A DNA stretch of 64,000 bases from Streptomyces sp. NBC_01408 (lineage in GTDB: Bacteria > Actinomycetota > Actinomycetes > Streptomycetales > Streptomycetaceae). Position numbers and translations under genes: made by a program. Within the stretch, counting starts at the first letter, position 1; each line of letters begins with the position of its first letter. Of the stretch, positions 19,442-29,633 are shown piece by piece. The stretch is taken from contig NZ_JAPEPJ010000001.1 of NCBI RefSeq assembly GCF_026340255.1, positions 930,001-994,000 of the forward strand, given 5' to 3'. The notes under the pieces are model-generated. The model was not told where the DNA came from, made no database searches, and was given only the letters and a program-made list of their open reading frames with translations.

Positions 19442-20725
19442 TCAGGCCTTCGGGGCCACCTTCGAGAGGCCGTTGATGATGCGGTCCATGGCGTCGCCGC
19501 CCGTCGGGTCGGTCAGGTTCGCCAGCATCTTCAGCGTGAACCTCATCAGCACCGGGTGCGTCAGGCCTCGCTGCGCGGCGATCTTCATGACCTTCGGGTT
19601 GCCGATCAGCTTCACGAAGGCGCGGCCCAGCGTGTAGTAGCCGCCGTACGTCTCCTTGAGCACCTTCGGGTAGGAGTGCAGGGCCAGTTCGCGCTGGGCC
19701 GGGGTGGACCGGGCGTGGGCCTGCACGATGACCTCGGCCGCGATCTGGCCCGACTCCATGGCGTAGGCGATGCCCTCGCCGTTGAACGGGTTGACGAGCC
19801 CGCCCGCGTCGCCGACCAGCAGCAGGCCCTTGGTGTAGTGCGGCTGCCGGTTGAAGGCCATCGGCAGGGCCGCGCCGCGGATCGGCTGCGTCATGTTCTC
19901 GGGGGTGTAGCCCCAGTCCTCCGGCATGGACGCGCACCAGGCCTTGAGGACCTCGCGCCAGTCCAGCTCCTTGAAGGCGGAGGAGGAGTTGAGGATGCCC
20001 AGGCCGACGTTGGACGTTCCGTCGCCCATGCCGAAGATCCAGCCGTAGCCGGGCAGCAGCCGGTCCTGCGCGCCGCGCCGGTCCCACAGCTCCAGCCAGG
20101 ACTCCAGGTAGTCGTCGTCGTGCCGGGGCGAGGTGAAGTACGTGCGGACGGCGACGCCCATCGGGCGGTCCTCGCGCCGGTGCAGGCCCATGGCGAGGGA
20201 CAGCCGGGAGGAGTTGCCGTCGGCCGCGACGACCAGCGGGGCGCTGAAGGTGACCGGGGTCTTCTCCTCGCCCACCTTCGCGTGCACTCCGGTGATGTGC
20301 CCGGTGCGCGGGTCGCGGACGGGCTCGCCGACGTTGCAGCGCTCGTACAGCCGCGCGCCGGCCTTCTGCGCCTGCCGGGCCAGGGTCTCGTCGAAGTCGT
20401 CGCGCTTGCGCACGAGTCCGTAGTCCGGGAAGGAGGCCAGTTCGGGCCAGTCCAGCTGGAGCCGCTGCCCGCCGCCGATGATCCGAAGGCCCTTGTTGCG
20501 CAGCCAGCCGGCCTCTTCGGAGATGTCGATGCCCATCGCCACCAACTGCTTGGTGGCGCGCGGGGTCAGTCCGTCACCGCAGACCTTCTCGCGCGGGAAC
20601 GCCGTCTTCTCCAGCAGCAGTACGTCGAGTCCGGCTTTGGCGAGGTAGTACGCGGTGGTCGCGCCCGCGGGCCCGGCACCGACGACGATCACGTCCGCGG
20701 AGTGTTCGGAGAGGGGCTCGGTCAC
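19442..20725 (-). CDS. Geranylgeranyl reductase family FAD enzyme, MenJ-like
   Basis: 427 residues with GTG start. The N-terminal FAD-binding motif VIVVGAGPAGATTAYYLAKAG, the GDGLTPRA segment and the C-terminal LLVGDAGGLVNPFNGEGIAYAM are hallmarks of the geranylgeranyl reductase branch of group A flavoprotein monooxygenases. In mycobacteria the related MenJ saturates one isoprene unit of menaquinone. With menG close by and nuo upstream, the same role (partly saturated menaquinone, typical of Streptomyces) is likely but inferred. A role in archaeal-type lipid or carotenoid chemistry is less likely here. Confidence 0.88.
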   Translation of the reverse strand: MTEPLSEHSADVIVVGAGPAGATTAYYLAKAGLDVLLLEKTAFPREKVCGDGLTPRATKQLVAMGIDISEEAGWLRNKGLRIIGGGQRLQLDWPELASFPDYGLVRKRDDFDETLARQAQKAGARLYERCNVGEPVRDPRTGHITGVHAKVGEEKTPVTFSAPLVVAADGNSSRLSLAMGLHRREDRPMGVAVRTYFTSPRHDDDYLESWLELWDRRGAQDRLLPGYGWIFGMGDGTSNVGLGILNSSSAFKELDWREVLKAWCASMPEDWGYTPENMTQPIRGAALPMAFNRQPHYTKGLLLVGDAGGLVNPFNGEGIAYAMESGQIAAEVIVQAHARSTPAQRELALHSYPKVLKETYGGYYTLGRAFVKLIGNPKVMKIAAQRGLTHPVLMRFTLKMLANLTDPTGGDAMDRIINGLSKVAPKA

Positions 20726-20823
20726 GGCTGGGTCTCCCGAAGGCTCGATATAGGGTGCCAGGCGGCACCGGACATGTGCAGTCTATGCAGCGAGAGAGAT
20801 CGCGATCAGAAGGGTGTCCCCCG

Positions 20824-21387
20824 TTGACCAACTCGACCAGCTCGCCCACCTCACCCCCGCCCGCGCCCGGCTCTCCGACCCGGCCGCTCCCCGCCGTTCA
20901 GCTCCGCGTGCCCACGGACGAGGACGCGCACGCCTGGCACAGCGTCTTCGACGACCCCGACGTCATGGAGTTCCTGGGCGGGCCGGCGGAGCTGTCCGCG
21001 TACGAGGAGTTCACCGCCCGCCAGCGCATGCACGACGCGCAGCTCGGCTACTGCCTGTGGACCCTGCTCGACGCGGAAGGCGAGGTCATCGGCTTCACCG
21101 GGGCCCAGCCCTGGCCCGCGGACAAGGACTGGGGGCCCGTCGGAGAGATCGAGATCGGCTGGCGGCTGGGCCGCGAGCACTGGGGCCAGGGGTACGCGTA
21201 CGCCGCTGCACTGGCCACGCTGGAGCGGGCCCGCGCGGCCGGTGTCCCGCACGTGGTGGCGATGATCGACGCCCGCAACGCCCGGTCCGTCGCGGTGGCG
21301 GAGCGGCTCGGGATGGAGCTGGCCCAGGAGTTCACCACGCCCCGTGGCAACCCGGCCCGGCGGTACGCCCTCTCCCTGCGGGGCTAG
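20824..21387 (+). CDS. GNAT family N-acetyltransferase
   Basis: RimJ/RimL-like GNAT domain covering most of the protein: QLRVPTDEDAHAWHSVFDDP at the start, the acetyl-CoA loop LGREHWGQGYAYAAALATLE, and the ARNARSVAVAERLGM segment. Substrate unknown. The frame is open from an ATG at 20755, only 29 bases from the divergent reductase start; the TTG at 20824 has AGAAGGG upstream and leaves room for promoters, so it is preferred with moderate certainty. Confidence 0.85.
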   Translation: MTNSTSSPTSPPPAPGSPTRPLPAVQLRVPTDEDAHAWHSVFDDPDVMEFLGGPAELSAYEEFTARQRMHDAQLGYCLWTLLDAEGEVIGFTGAQPWPADKDWGPVGEIEIGWRLGREHWGQGYAYAAALATLERARAAGVPHVVAMIDARNARSVAVAERLGMELAQEFTTPRGNPARRYALSLRG

Positions 21388-21396
21388 GGGGTGACC

Positions 21397-21458
21397 GGGC
21401 TCGGGCCTCGCCGGCGCTTGAGGCGCGGTCGCGGAGCGCCCTAGGGCGAGCCGAGCCC
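21397..21458. repeat. Intergenic hairpin with a Streptomyces REP-like core
   Basis: Outer arms GGGCTCGG (21397-21404) and CCGAGCCC (21451-21458) enclose a core at 21406-21428 (CCTCGCCGGCGCTTGAGGCG...). The same core, inverted and with one change, occurs at 43278-43300. It lies between convergent genes and may also act as terminator. Confidence 0.6.
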
Positions 21459-21461
21459 GCG

Positions 21462-22391
21462 TCAGAAGACCGAAAGGCCCGTCAGGGTCGTGAAGCGGTC
21501 GAGGGCGGCGACGCCCGCGACCGAGTTGCCCCGGGCGTCCAGGCCCGGGCTCCACACCGCCAGAACGCACTGGCCCGGGACGACCGCGACGATCCCGCCG
21601 CCCACTCCGCTCTTGCCGGGCAGCCCGACGCGGTAGGCGAACTCGCCTGCCGCGTCGTACGTCCCGCAGGTCAGCATGACCGCGTTGATCTGCTTGGCCT
21701 CGCTGCGCGTCAGCAGCCGCGAGCCGTCGGCCCGCAGCCCGTGCCGGGCCAGGAAGCGTCCGGCGCGGGCCAGGTCGGCGCAGCTCATCTCGATGGAGCA
21801 CTGCCAGAAGTAGTGCTCCAGCAGGGCCGGCACCGGGTTGTCGATGTTCCCGTACGAGGCCATGAAGTGCGCGACGGCGGCGTTGCGGTCCCCGTGCTCC
21901 TGTTCGGAGGCCGCCACCTCGGCGTCGAAGGCCAGCTCCGGGTTCTGGCTCTCCTCCCGCAGGAAGCCGAGCAGTTCGCTGCTGGCGTCGCCGGTCAGGG
22001 TCTGGAGCCGGTCGGTGACCACGAGGGCGCCCGCGTTGATGAACGGGTTGCGCGGGATGCCGTTCTCGTACTCCAGCTGCACGAGCGAGTTGAAGGGGTT
22101 GCCCGACGGCTCCCGGCCGACCCGCTCCCACAGGCTGTCCCCGCCCTCGGCCAGGGCGAGGGCGAGCGCGAAGACCTTGGTGACGGACTGGACGGAGAAG
22201 GGGACCTGCCAGTCCCCCACCCCGAAGACGTTCCCGTCGAGGTCGGCGATGGCCATGCCGAACTGGCGCGGGTCCACGGACGCGAGCGCCGGAATGTACT
22301 CGGCCGGGGTGCCGCTGCCCACCAGCGGGGCCACGTCGGCCGCGATGCGCTCCAGTAGTACCGCGTAGTCCCAGGGTTCGGTGTCGGTCAC
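21462..22391 (-). CDS. glsA: Glutaminase A
   Basis: 309 residues, serine-dependent beta-lactamase-fold glutaminase converting L-glutamine to glutamate and ammonia. Motifs: PFSVQSVTKVF (SxxK catalytic pair), NPFINAGALV and SGVGGGIVAVVPG. The frame extends upstream into menG; the GTG at 22391 gives the normal N-terminus (TDTEPWDYAVLLERI). It starts 5 nt after the menG stop, so the two are probably co-transcribed. Confidence 0.95.
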   Translation of the reverse strand: MTDTEPWDYAVLLERIAADVAPLVGSGTPAEYIPALASVDPRQFGMAIADLDGNVFGVGDWQVPFSVQSVTKVFALALALAEGGDSLWERVGREPSGNPFNSLVQLEYENGIPRNPFINAGALVVTDRLQTLTGDASSELLGFLREESQNPELAFDAEVAASEQEHGDRNAAVAHFMASYGNIDNPVPALLEHYFWQCSIEMSCADLARAGRFLARHGLRADGSRLLTRSEAKQINAVMLTCGTYDAAGEFAYRVGLPGKSGVGGGIVAVVPGQCVLAVWSPGLDARGNSVAGVAALDRFTTLTGLSVF

Positions 22392-22396
22392 GGCGG

Positions 22397-23089
22397 TCAG
22401 GCCTTGGTGCCCCGGTGCAGGGCGACGATGCCGCCGCTCAGGTTGCGCCAGGCGACCTTGGACCAGCCGGCCTTCGCCAGCAGCCCGGCGAGCGCGGGCT
22501 GGTCGGGCCACTCGCGGATGGACTCGGCGAGGTAGACGTACGCGTCGGGGTTGGAGGAGACCGCGCGGGCCACGGGCGGCAGGGCCCGCATCAGGTACTC
22601 CGTGTAGACGGTGCGGAACGGCGCCCAGGTGGGCTGCGAGAACTCGCAGATGACGACCTGGCCGCCGGGCTTGGTCACCCGGTACAGCTCGCGCAGGGCT
22701 CCGTCGGTGTCCTGGACGTTGCGCAGTCCGAAGGAGATCGTCACGGTGTCGAAGACGTCGTCCTTGAACGGCAGCTTCGTCGCGTCACCGGCGGTCAGCG
22801 GCAGCCACGGGTTGCGCTTCTTGCCCTCGCGGAGCATCCCGAGGGAGAAGTCGCAGGGCACGACGTACGCGCCGGTCGCGGCGAAGGGCAGCGAGGAGGT
22901 CGCGGTCCCGGCGGCCAGGTCGAGTACCTGCTGGCCGGGGCGGGCGGCGACCGCCTTGGCGACCTCCTTGCGCCAGAGCCGGGCCTGGCCGAGGGAGAGG
23001 ACGTCGTTGGTGAGGTCGTAGTTCGCCGCCACCCCGTCGAACATGGAGGCGACTTCGTGCGGCTGCTTGTCCAGGGAAGCGCGGGTCAC
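22397..23089 (-). CDS. menG: Demethylmenaquinone methyltransferase
   Basis: 230 residues, class I SAM methyltransferase of the UbiE/MenG family; last step of menaquinone synthesis. Visible: [23 protein letters not shown], the SAM motif [16 protein letters not shown] and [21 protein letters not shown]. The GTG at 23089 has GAGGGG nine bases upstream and gives the family start [13 protein letters not shown]; the frame is open further upstream. In other pathways the family also methylates ubiquinone, but the mqn genes here point to menaquinone. Confidence 0.95.
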   Translation of the reverse strand: MTRASLDKQPHEVASMFDGVAANYDLTNDVLSLGQARLWRKEVAKAVAARPGQQVLDLAAGTATSSLPFAATGAYVVPCDFSLGMLREGKKRNPWLPLTAGDATKLPFKDDVFDTVTISFGLRNVQDTDGALRELYRVTKPGGQVVICEFSQPTWAPFRTVYTEYLMRALPPVARAVSSNPDAYVYLAESIREWPDQPALAGLLAKAGWSKVAWRNLSGGIVALHRGTKA

Positions 23090-23366
23090 TGGCGTTGGCC
23101 CCTCGGGTTGCGGTGCGGATCGTCGGGTACGTCCCCATCCTCTCAGGCCGGACCCCCGCGCCCGTCGGGGGCTCCACCCCGCCGGTCCGCGGGCCCGCAC
23201 GGCCCCGGATGCGGCACGGGGCCACTGCACAACTGGCCCGAAGGACAGTTACGCGGGCCCGGTGGAGCCGCGTTGACTGGGCGGTCATGCGGCCCGGTGA
23301 GGGTCACCCGCCGGGTCCCGCAGGCTCATGGTCCGGCTGCGGCCGCCACGAACAGAGGGCTTCACG

Positions 23367-24284
23367 ATGCCGGCAGGCCATTCCACCGGTCGCTCCCGTC
23401 TCAGCCCGCGCGCCAGGCGCCGGGCTCAGCGGCGCAGGCGGCTGCGGCGGACGATCCTGGGCTCGGCGGCGCTGCTCGCGGTCTCGGCGACCGGCTACGC
23501 CCTGGTGCCTTCGCAGGAGACCGCCGCCGTCGCGGGCGGCCGCCCGGCCGGCCCGGCGGACCCGCAGGAAGGCCAGGACACGCCGGACGGCGGCGCGGAC
23601 CCCGCCCCGCAGGGCGGCAAGCGGTCCCCCGAGCCGGCCCGCTCCTCCACCGCCCCCTCCGCGCAGCCGCCGGCGCCGGCCCCTGCCTCGTCCTCACCCG
23701 CCGCCTCCGGATCCTCCGCACCCGCCGGGCCGGGCACCTTCACGGCCTCCGGCGCCTCCGGGCAGCCGCAGGGCAAGGGGACCGCGCGGCGCTGGCGGAT
23801 CGAGGTCGAGGAGGGCAGCGGCGTCGACCCGGACGGCGCCGCGCGGGAGGTGGAGAAGATCCTGGCCGATCCGCGCGGCTGGACCAGGGACCCGGCGTAC
23901 GGGTTCCAGCTCGTCGGGGCCGGCCAGCCGGTGGACTTCACCGTCAAGATCGCGACGCCCACGACCACCGACCGGCTCTGCGAGGTGGTCACCCCCGAGC
24001 TCGTCGGCGAGACCAACTGCCGGGCCGGACACACGGTCGTGGTGAACCTCAAGCGCTGGAAGGAAGGATCACCGCAGTTCAGCGGCAGCGTGGAGGAGTA
24101 CCGGGCGCTGATCGTCAACCACGAGGTCGGCCACGAACTGGGCCGCGAGCACGAGACCTGCCCGGGCCCCGGCAAGCCGGCGCCCGCGATGATGCAGCAG
24201 ATCAAGGGACTGCTCGGATGCAAGTCCAACGCCTGGCCGTTCGACGGGAACGGAACCTATCTGTCGGGCCCGCGCGTCCCTTAG
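23367..24284 (+). CDS. Secreted DUF3152 protein with a zinc-protease-like HExxH motif
   Basis: 305 residues. Arg-rich N-terminus followed by a hydrophobic signal/anchor (ILGSAALLAVSATGYAL), a Pro/Ser/Ala-rich linker of about 90 residues, then a C-terminal DUF3152 domain (about residue 135 on). The domain holds NHEVGHELGREHETC, an HExxHxxxxxH metzincin-like zinc site, plus four cysteines that could pair outside the cell. Activity is not established as far as I know. An in-frame ATG lies 13 codons upstream; the chosen ATG has GAGGG at good spacing. Confidence 0.88.
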   Translation: MPAGHSTGRSRLSPRARRRAQRRRRLRRTILGSAALLAVSATGYALVPSQETAAVAGGRPAGPADPQEGQDTPDGGADPAPQGGKRSPEPARSSTAPSAQPPAPAPASSSPAASGSSAPAGPGTFTASGASGQPQGKGTARRWRIEVEEGSGVDPDGAAREVEKILADPRGWTRDPAYGFQLVGAGQPVDFTVKIATPTTTDRLCEVVTPELVGETNCRAGHTVVVNLKRWKEGSPQFSGSVEEYRALIVNHEVGHELGREHETCPGPGKPAPAMMQQIKGLLGCKSNAWPFDGNGTYLSGPRVP

Positions 24285-24308
24285 ACGAGTGGGCCCGAGG
24301 GGCGTCGT

Positions 24309-24327
24309 CCGCCCGCAGGGCGGGCGG
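24309..24327. terminator. Short GC-rich hairpin after the DUF3152 gene
   Basis: An 8-bp perfect stem (CCGCCCGC/GCGGGCGG) with a 3-nt loop begins 25 bases after the stop codon. Weak candidate terminator. Confidence 0.4.
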
Positions 24328-24403
24328 GGAGGCGTCACCTCTCGCTCATCTCAACGGGGAGCCGGGCCGCCCGGGCCCGGCCGGGGGCGAGGAGTGGTAA
24401 ACC

Positions 24404-24724
24404 GTGCGCGTCGTCAGCTTCAGCGTCCCGGCGTGGTTCCCGCCCGACGAGGAACCGGCCCGGCCGCGGGCTCCGCGCACGGCCCAGCTCACGGAGCAGG
24501 AGTCGGCCGTGTTCCTGTGCCTGGCCACCGGCGCCTCGAACGCGGAACTCGCCGGGGAACTCCAGCTGTCCGTCAGCACGGTCAAGTTCCACGTGGTCAA
24601 CATCCGGGCCAAGCTGGGCGGGATCAGCCGGCTGCAGGCCTGCCTGCTGGCGGCCCTCGCCCGGGAGTCCGCGGCCGGGGCGCCGCGCCTCAGCGACGGC
24701 GGTGGAGCAGCCGGCCCCCGATGA
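24404..24724 (+). CDS. Small LuxR-type helix-turn-helix protein
   Basis: 106 residues, GTG start with GAGGAG nine bases upstream. The LuxR HTH occupies about residues 28-90 (LTEQESAVFLCLATGASNAELAGELQLSVSTVKFHVVNI). There is no receiver or ligand-binding domain, so it is a stand-alone DNA-binding protein. The last 35 nt overlap the convergent gene ending at 24690. Targets unknown. Confidence 0.8.
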   Translation: MRVVSFSVPAWFPPDEEPARPRAPRTAQLTEQESAVFLCLATGASNAELAGELQLSVSTVKFHVVNIRAKLGGISRLQACLLAALARESAAGAPRLSDGGGAAGPR

Positions 24725-25334
24725 CGGTGGCCACGCAGGTGGTGGCGCCCTGCTCCAGCAGCTCCGCCTCGTCCGCCACCGCGAAGACCGCGAAACGGGC
24801 CGGCACGCCCGGCTCCAGGACCCCGTGGAAGGCTTGCCCGGCCGCCTCCCGCCCGGCGAACGGATCCAGCGAGGGCAGTCCCTCGTAGGGGGCCGGCGGC
24901 AGGATCGTGAGGCCCGAGCGGGTCACCGCCGTCCGCACCGCCGGAACCGTGAAGCGGCCCGTGAGCGCCACCACCCCGCGGGCGAGCAGCTTCTGCGTGC
25001 CGCGCCGGGCGCTGTTGCCCCAACGCGACTCGGTCATCTTCAGCGCGTCCAGCTCGGCTTCCCCGCTGATCGGGTCGGCGCCGAGCTCGGTGACCTCGTA
25101 GGGGTCGTCCGGGTAGTACGTCCGCTCCAGCAGCGCGTCCGCCCCGCGCACGAGCAGCCCCGGGGTGAGGACCCCGGGCCAGCGGCGGGCCCGGGCGTGC
25201 GGGTAGGCGGCGCCGAGGGACTCGTAGGGCCCCACGCGGGCGATCCGGTCGCCCTCGACGAGCACCGCACCGCCGGGCAGCGGTGCGGCCCCCGGCCCGG
25301 AGACGAGGAGTTCGGCGGTGTGAAGCGTCAGCAC
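24690..25334 (-). CDS. Imidazolonepropionase-like composite-domain protein lacking the metal site
   Basis: 214 residues. The N-terminal part (LHTAELLVSGPGAAPLPGGAVLVEGDRIARVGPY) and C-terminal part (LEPGVPARFAVF...VATVIGGRLLHRR) match the composite beta-domain that frames amidohydrolases. The catalytic barrel is missing: where PGLxxxHxH is expected the sequence reads TPGLLVRGADALLERTYYP, with no HxH. It begins 7 nt after mqnC in the same direction, so it is probably co-expressed. A structural or regulatory role in the futalosine pathway is possible; deaminase activity is unlikely from sequence. Confidence 0.8.
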   Translation of the reverse strand: MLTLHTAELLVSGPGAAPLPGGAVLVEGDRIARVGPYESLGAAYPHARARRWPGVLTPGLLVRGADALLERTYYPDDPYEVTELGADPISGEAELDALKMTESRWGNSARRGTQKLLARGVVALTGRFTVPAVRTAVTRSGLTILPPAPYEGLPSLDPFAGREAAGQAFHGVLEPGVPARFAVFAVADEAELLEQGATTCVATVIGGRLLHRRR

Positions 25335-25341
25335 GGCAGGG

Positions 25342-26541
25342 TCAGTTCGTGGAGATGAGCTTCAGTTCGGGGTGCGCGGTACCGCCTTCGATGGCGGTGG
25401 AGGAGATGTGCGAGACCACGCGGTCGTCGGCCGGGTCGTCCGCCGGGTCCTCGTGGACCAGCAGGTGCTCGTACGTCGTCGCGCGCTGCGCCGGGACCCG
25501 GCCCGCCTTGCGGATCAGGTCGATGATCTCCTGACGGTTCGACCGGTGCTTCGCACCCGCCGAGGAGACCACGTTCTCCTCCAGCATGATCGAGCCCAGG
25601 TCGTCCGCACCGAAGTGCAGGGACAGCTGGCCCGCCTCCTTGCCCACCGTCAGCCACGAACCCTGGATGTGCGCGATGTTGTCCAGGAACAGCCGCGCCA
25701 CCGCGATCATCCGCAGGTACTCGAAGATCGTCGCCTGCGTACGGCCCTTGAGGTGGTTGTTCTCCGGCTGGTACGTGTACGGGATGAACGCGCGGAAGCC
25801 GCCCGTACGGTCCTGGGTGTCCCGGATCATCGCGATGTGCTCGATCCGCTCCGCGTTCGTCTCACCGGTGCCCATCAGCATCGTGGACGTCGACTCCACC
25901 CCCAGCCGGTGCGCGATCTCCATGATCTCCAGCCAGCGCTCACCCGACTCCTTGAGCGGGGCGATCGCCTTCCGCGGCCGCTCCGGCAGCAGTTCGGCGC
26001 CCGCGCCCGCGAAGGAGTCCAGACCCGCCGCGTGGATCCGGCGGATCGCCTCCTCCGCCGAGACACCCGAGATCTTCGCCATGTGCTCGACCTCGGACGC
26101 ACCCAGGGAGTGGATCACCAGCTGCGGGAATGCCTTCTTGATGGCGGAGAAGTGGTGCTCGTAGTACTCCACCCCGTACTCCGGGTGGTGCCCGCCCTGG
26201 AACATGATCTGCGTGCCGCCCAGCTCCACGGTCTCCGCGCACCGGCGCAGGATGTCGTCGAGATCCCGGGACCAGCCCTTCTTCGTGTCCTTCGGGGCCG
26301 CGTAGAAGGCGCAGAACTTGCACGCCGTCACACACACGTTGGTGTAGTTGATGTTCCGCTCGATGATGTACGTCGCGATGTGCTCCGTACCCGCGTAACG
26401 ACGCCGGCGCACCGCGTCGGCCGCCTGGCCCAACGCGTGCAGAGGTGCATGGCGGTAGAGGTCGAGCGCCTCTTCCCTGGTGATCCGGCCCCCCGCGGCG
26501 GCGCGGTCGAGGACTGCCTGGAGAGCGAGCTGGTCGGTCAC
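25342..26541 (-). CDS. mqnC: Cyclic dehypoxanthinyl futalosine synthase
   Basis: 399 residues, radical SAM enzyme that cyclises dehypoxanthine futalosine in the futalosine route to menaquinone. The [4Fe-4S]/SAM motif is CVTACKFCAF (CxxxCxxC). Further family segments are GGTQIMFQGGHHPEYGVEYYE, STMLMGTGETNAER and FIPYTYQPENNHL. First gene of a likely two-gene unit with the downstream imidazolonepropionase-like protein. Confidence 0.97.
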   Translation of the reverse strand: MTDQLALQAVLDRAAAGGRITREEALDLYRHAPLHALGQAADAVRRRRYAGTEHIATYIIERNINYTNVCVTACKFCAFYAAPKDTKKGWSRDLDDILRRCAETVELGGTQIMFQGGHHPEYGVEYYEHHFSAIKKAFPQLVIHSLGASEVEHMAKISGVSAEEAIRRIHAAGLDSFAGAGAELLPERPRKAIAPLKESGERWLEIMEIAHRLGVESTSTMLMGTGETNAERIEHIAMIRDTQDRTGGFRAFIPYTYQPENNHLKGRTQATIFEYLRMIAVARLFLDNIAHIQGSWLTVGKEAGQLSLHFGADDLGSIMLEENVVSSAGAKHRSNRQEIIDLIRKAGRVPAQRATTYEHLLVHEDPADDPADDRVVSHISSTAIEGGTAHPELKLISTN

Positions 26542-26616
26542 CGGTGCGTCACCTTTCGGCGGTGTGTCAAGAGGTCCGGACCGATCCAGCCTACGCCAGG
26601 GCCCCGGCGGAAGACT

Positions 26617-28422
26617 TCAGGGGCTGCGGGTCAGATCGCCCTCGGGGTTCCCGGCCGGGCCGTCACCCGACTTGTAGTGCAGGGTCCCGTTCTCGTTGAG
26701 GGTGAACCGCTCGTCGGCGGAGCCGTTGGAACAGATGCCGGGGGCCGGGTTGGTGCCGCCCGCGGTGTCCAGGACGAGCGAACGGTCGGTGGCGGAGGCG
26801 AGCTTCCAGTCGCCGCTGCAGTCGGTGCCGAAGACGGGGAGGATCGACTTGTCCCGGGCGACGACCTCGCCGACCCTGCCACCCTTGATGGTGATCTCGA
26901 ACTCGCTGGCCACCCCCATCCGGGCGGTGGTGACGGTGCCCTTCCAGGTGCCGGTGAGCTCCTTGGGGACGTCCTGCCGGGTCCCCTTCGGGGCCTCGCC
27001 GCTCGCGCTGCCGCTCGGGGCGCTGCTCGCACTGGCGGACGGGGGCGTGGCACCCGGCACCGGAGCCGAACTGGAGGGCCGCGCACCGCTGTCGGCGAGG
27101 TCCCGCCCCTCGTTCCCCGTTCCGGGCAGCAGGCCCATCCCGTACAGCCCGCCGGACAGCCCCGCCAGCACGGCCGCCGAGGCGAGGACGAGGGTGCAGC
27201 TGAACCGCCGCCCGGCGGCCGTCAGGCTGACCCTGCGTCCGTCCGCCGGAGACCGCTGCCCGGGCACGCGCCCGTCGGCCGTCTCCGTGGGTACGCCGGG
27301 CAGGCCGCCCGGCGTGCCGTACGGCCCCGCCGGCACGGACGGCGCACCGCCCGCGCCGGAGGGCGGTCCGTACGGCCCGTAGGTGCCGTAAGTGCCGCCG
27401 CCCTTGCCGAAGGAGGGGTCCGGGGCCCCGAACCCCGGTACGCCCGCCCCCTCGCCGGACGCGGCCTGGCCCCCGTACGAGGGGGTGGTGAAGGGCACCG
27501 GGCCCGAAGGGCTCTCCGCGGCCACCACATCCAGGTCGAGCAGGGCCACCGCGGCCCGGCTGGCCTCCTCCACCAGGGCCGAGGGAAGCCAGCCCGGGGC
27601 GAGCAGAGCCCCGTCGAGGGCCGCCGCGACCGCCTCCGGGGCGGGGCGGTCCGCGGCGGGCTTGGCCAGGCAGGCCTCGATCAGCTCGCGCAGCGGTCCG
27701 GCCGGGACGGCGTCGAGCTCGGGCGGCTCGTGGACCACCTTGTAGAGGAGGGTCGCCGAGTTGTCCCCGGTGAAGGGCGGCCGCCCGGTGGCCGCGAAGG
27801 CCAGCACCGCGCCGAGGGAGAACACGTCGGCCGCCCCGGTGACCCCCTTGCCGAGGATCTGCTCGGGCGACATGTAGCCCGGCGAGCCCACCGAGACCCC
27901 GGTGGAGGTGAGCGAGGCGGTGCCGTCCGTGGCCCGGGCGATCCCGAAGTCGATCAGGCGGGGCCCGTCCAGGGTGAGCATCACGTTCGACGGCTTCACG
28001 TCCCGGTGTACGAGGCCCAGCCCGTGCACCGCGACCAGGGCGCGCGCCAGCCCCGCCCCGATGGCCCGTACGGAGACCTCGGGCAGCGGCCCGTGCCCGG
28101 CCAGCGCCCGGTCGAGGGAGGGGCCCGCCACGTACCCGGTGGCCACCCACGGCACCGGAGCCTCGGGGTCCGCGTCCAGCACGGGCGCGGTCCACTCCCC
28201 GCCGACCCGCCGGGCGGCCTCCACCTCGCGGCGGAACCGGGCCCGGAACTCCTCGTCGGCGGCGAAGTGCGGGTGCACGATCTTGACGGCGACGGTCCGG
28301 CCGCCCTCGCTGCGCCCCAGGTAGACCCGGCCCATCCCGCCCGCGCCGAGCCGGCCGAGCAGCCGGTACGCGCCGATGGTCCGCGGTTCGCCCGCTTCGA
28401 GCGGCTGCATCGTGTCCCCCAT
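26617..28422 (-). CDS. Membrane-anchored Ser/Thr protein kinase with extracellular sensor region
   Basis: About 601 residues. PASTA-less PknB-type kinase domain near the N-terminus: LGAGGMGRVYLG (P-loop), VAVKIV (Lys), HRDVKPSNVML (catalytic loop), DFGIA and GSPGYMSPEQ. A long Pro/Gly-rich linker, one membrane helix (LVLASAAVLAGLSGGLYGMGLL), a Ser/Ala-rich spacer and a C-terminal beta-rich domain (ELTGTWKGTVTT... to the end) follow. The last domain is outside the cell and may sense a ligand. The start at 28422 (MGDTMQPLE) is preferred over the longer 28461 form because a TAAGGT -10-like box on the minus strand at 28467-28472 predicts transcription from about 28460. Confidence 0.9.
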   Translation of the reverse strand: MGDTMQPLEAGEPRTIGAYRLLGRLGAGGMGRVYLGRSEGGRTVAVKIVHPHFAADEEFRARFRREVEAARRVGGEWTAPVLDADPEAPVPWVATGYVAGPSLDRALAGHGPLPEVSVRAIGAGLARALVAVHGLGLVHRDVKPSNVMLTLDGPRLIDFGIARATDGTASLTSTGVSVGSPGYMSPEQILGKGVTGAADVFSLGAVLAFAATGRPPFTGDNSATLLYKVVHEPPELDAVPAGPLRELIEACLAKPAADRPAPEAVAAALDGALLAPGWLPSALVEEASRAAVALLDLDVVAAESPSGPVPFTTPSYGGQAASGEGAGVPGFGAPDPSFGKGGGTYGTYGPYGPPSGAGGAPSVPAGPYGTPGGLPGVPTETADGRVPGQRSPADGRRVSLTAAGRRFSCTLVLASAAVLAGLSGGLYGMGLLPGTGNEGRDLADSGARPSSSAPVPGATPPSASASSAPSGSASGEAPKGTRQDVPKELTGTWKGTVTTARMGVASEFEITIKGGRVGEVVARDKSILPVFGTDCSGDWKLASATDRSLVLDTAGGTNPAPGICSNGSADERFTLNENGTLHYKSGDGPAGNPEGDLTRSP

Positions 28423-28646
28423 CCCCGGGATACCGGGCCCCGTCCCGTGCGGCCCGGCCAAGCAGAACCTTAGGGGGTGTCCGGTGGGTCAGGGTCGGAT
28501 CATGGATGGACGCGATTCCTTTCCGCATTCCCGCCAGGCGAACGGAATACGAAAAGGAAGGGAATTGCCGGGAAAGGGCATATCCCTCGCCGCACCGCTT
28601 CCGGGATCTCCCGGGGCCGGGCGGCGGGGACCGTCCGGCATTGCCG
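28423..28646. other. Intergenic region between mqnA and the kinase gene
   Basis: Holds the -10-like TAAGGT (complement of 28467-28472) of the kinase. The middle (28505-28580) is noticeably richer in A/T with purine runs. No open frame with a ribosome site was found. Confidence 0.4.
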
Positions 28647-29519
<873 letters not shown>

Positions 29520-29633
29520 CTAGCCCTCGGATCTCCGTACGCCTTCCAGCGGGTCTCACGTCAGCGTTCCGGCGCGTCTCAAACGTCCGAGTGACGTGAT
29601 CTTTCCCTCTGGTCTCGGCCGCAGGGTGCGTGC

